Below are positions 6,288 to 7,594 of a stretch of 7,594 nt of DNA, piece after piece. The stretch lies in the NCBI GenBank assembly GCA_947177695.1, contig CAMWVO010000079.1:1-7594 (forward strand), written 5' to 3'. This stretch comes from an uncultured Clostridia bacterium. GTDB lineage: Bacteria; Bacillota; Clostridia; Oscillospirales; Ruminococcaceae. Position numbers and translations under genes: made by a program. Positions within the stretch are counted from its first letter, which is position 1; each line of letters begins with the position of its first letter. The notes beneath the pieces were generated by a model. It was not told the DNA's origin and did no database searches. It worked only from the letters and a program-made list of their open reading frames with translations.

Positions 6288-6321
6288 AAAAAAGAGGCAG
6301 GAGCCGAAACTCCTGCCTCTT
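6288..6321 (-). terminator. Intrinsic terminator of groEL
   Basis: AAGAGGCAGGAG (6292-6303) pairs perfectly with CTCCTGCCTCTT (6310-6321). Read on the minus strand the loop is TTTCGG and a T6 run (6293-6288) ends the structure. It lies about 20 nt past the groEL stop codon. Together with the cheB terminator it isolates the two convergent units. Confidence 0.88.
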
Positions 6322-6341
6322 ATCTTTTATATCCTGTTATA

Positions 6342-7529
6342 TTAGTACATTCCGCCTGCGGGCATTGCGGGAGCTGCGGGAGTTTCCTCCTTGATGTCGG
6401 CAACAAGGCTCTCTGTGGTAAGAACCATAGCCGCAACGGAAGCCGCATTCTGGAGCGCGGAGCGTGTTACCTTGGTGGGGTCAACGATACCTGCGGGGAT
6501 CATGTCGCCGTAAGTCTCGTTGTAAGCGTCGAAGCCGTAGCCAACCTTTCTGGAGCGGACGATCTTGTCGAGGATAACGCTGCCCTCCAGACCTGCGTTA
6601 GCGGCGATCTGGCGAACGGGCTCTTCAAGAGCCTTGAGAACGATAGACGCGCCAGTCTTTTCGTCGCCTGTGAGAGAAGCGGTAAGCTTAGCTACTGCGG
6701 ACATAGCGTTTACGTATGCAACGCCGCCGCCTGCAACGATACCCTCTTCAACGGCAGCCTTTGTAGCAGCAAGAGCGTCCTCAATGCGGAGCTTCTTTTC
6801 TTTCATTTCGATCTCGGTAGCCGCGCCCACCTTGATAACAGCTACGCCGCCGCTGAGCTTGGCAAGTCTTTCCTGAAGCTTTTCCTTGTCGAAATCGGAA
6901 GTGGTAGTCTCGATCTGAGCCTTGATCTGACCGATCCTGTCCTTGATAGCCTTTTTAGCGCCTGCGCCGTCAACGATAATGGTGTTTTCCTTTGTAACCT
7001 TGACCTGCTTAGCGCGTCCGAGCTGAGAAACTTCGGTATCTTTAAGTTCAAGACCTACCTCCTCGGAGATAACCTGACCGCCTGTGAGGATAGCGATGTC
7101 CTGAAGCATTTCCTTGCGTCTGTCGCCGAAGCCGGGAGCCTTTACCGCAACGCAGGTGAATGTACCGCGGAGCTTGTTTACGATAAGTGTGGACAGCGCC
7201 TCACCCTCGATATCCTCGGCAATGATAACAAGCTTCTTGCCGCTCTGAACGATCTGTTCCAGCAGGGGGAGAATTTCCTGAATGGAAGCGATCTTCTTGT
7301 CGGTGATAAGCAGGTAAGCGTCGTCGATAACGGCTTCCATCTTGTCTGTATCGGTTACCATGTAAGGTGTGATATAGCCGCGGTCGAACTGCATACCCTC
7401 AACTACCTCGGAGTATGTCTCGGCGGTCTTGGATTCCTCAATTGTGATAACGCCGTCAGCGGTAACCTTTTCCATAGCCTCGGCAATAAGCTTTCCTACG
7501 TTCTCGTCAGCGGAGGAGATAGATGCAAC
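6342..7529 (-). CDS. groEL: Chaperonin GroEL (Hsp60), N-terminus missing at the contig edge
   Basis: GroEL forms the 14-subunit cytoplasmic folding chamber that works with GroES and ATP. This piece has 395 codons before the TAA at 6342-6344, beginning in VASISSADENVGKLIAEAM. By alignment from memory with E. coli GroEL, about 147 N-terminal residues are absent, including the first ATP-binding block. Visible landmarks are the intermediate/apical hinge and apical domain (GYITPYMVTD, then KAPGFGDRR), the catalytic-Asp segment RIEDALAATKAAVEEG (the Asp, equivalent to E. coli D398, is encoded at 6777-6779), AGGGVAYV, and the C-terminal tail PAMPAGGMY with a single GGM unit. An apparent start at 7475 (MEKVTADG) is only an internal methionine. 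The frame is ended upstream by a TAA at 7536-7538 that belongs to adapter DNA, so this is a truncated real gene, not a pseudogene. groES would be expected just beyond the edge. Confidence 0.96.
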   Translation of the reverse strand, partial: VASISSADENVGKLIAEAMEKVTADGVITIEESKTAETYSEVVEGMQFDRGYITPYMVTDTDKMEAVIDDAYLLITDKKIASIQEILPLLEQIVQSGKKLVIIAEDIEGEALSTLIVNKLRGTFTCVAVKAPGFGDRRKEMLQDIAILTGGQVISEEVGLELKDTEVSQLGRAKQVKVTKENTIIVDGAGAKKAIKDRIGQIKAQIETTTSDFDKEKLQERLAKLSGGVAVIKVGAATEIEMKEKKLRIEDALAATKAAVEEGIVAGGGVAYVNAMSAVAKLTASLTGDEKTGASIVLKALEEPVRQIAANAGLEGSVILDKIVRSRKVGYGFDAYNETYGDMIPAGIVDPTKVTRSALQNAASVAAMVLTTESLVADIKEETPAAPAMPAGGMY

Positions 7530-7594
7530 AGTCTCTTATACACAACTGACGCTGCCGACGATATAACGCGTGTAGATCTCGGTTGTCGCCGTAT
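7529..7594 (-). other. Illumina Nextera adapter contamination (transposon end, i5 index, P5)
   Basis: Read on the minus strand from the window edge, this is P5 lacking its first four bases (7594-7570, one mismatch), then an 8-base index GCGTTATA (7569-7562), then TCGTCGGCAGCGTC (7561-7548, exact), then the 19-bp Tn5 mosaic end AGTTGTGTATAAGAGACTG (7547-7529), with two mismatches to AGATGTGTATAAGAGACAG. The order and spacing are exactly those of a Nextera library end. The last mosaic-end bases may in fact be genomic, since ACT GTT keeps the groEL frame. This stretch is synthetic and should be trimmed. Confidence 0.97.

Noticed and set aside
7473..7475. ATG at 7475 as the true start of a short GroEL
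   Set aside because: The upstream codons VASISSADENVGKLIAEA are conserved GroEL sequence in the same frame, and the upstream stop belongs to adapter DNA.
7529..7547. Tn5-type mosaic end as a natural transposon insertion in groEL
   Set aside because: It is followed at once by Nextera Read 1 sequence, an 8-base index and P5, which is a library adapter. No transposase or second end is present.

Overview
This window looks like a piece of the chromosome of a motile, low-to-moderate GC Clostridia-type Firmicute. A member of the Oscillospiraceae/Ruminococcus neighbourhood is my best guess from protein style, codon use and AT-rich intergenic DNA; this is inference, as there is no rRNA to anchor it. 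The right end is a contig edge that carries Illumina Nextera adapter sequence, so the source is a short-read assembly, possibly metagenomic.

Layout. (1) Positions 1-801, minus strand: the 5' part of an unrecognised, soluble, mostly helical protein that runs off the left edge. (2) Positions 802-1161: an AT-rich divergent control region. It holds two back-to-back sigma-A-like promoters whose -35 boxes overlap, a 9-bp dyad over the rightward -10 box, a 12-bp palindrome, and a roughly 150-nt GC-rich structured leader ahead of cheA. (3) Positions 1162-6233, plus strand: a compact chemotaxis operon cheA-cheW-cheR-cheB, closed by a strong 18-bp-stem terminator. (4) Positions 6288-7529, minus strand: the 3' three quarters of groEL with its own terminator, convergent with the che operon. 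(5) Positions about 7530-7594: Nextera transposon end, i5 index and P5 adapter. These are not biological, and they cut groEL artificially.

How the genes work together. CheA is the histidine kinase that receptors control through the CheW coupling protein. CheR methylates and CheB demethylates or deamidates receptor glutamates, which gives adaptation, and CheB is itself switched on by phosphate from CheA. No CheY, CheC, CheD, CheX, receptor or flagellar gene is in the window, so those must lie elsewhere. The most distinctive protein feature is CheA carrying two tandem P2 (response-regulator docking) domains exactly 100 residues apart. CheB also has an unusually short alpha-4 region in its receiver domain.

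I found no mobile element, CRISPR array, RNA gene or clearly new system. The open questions are the unknown divergent gene, the duplicated P2 domain and the shared promoter region.
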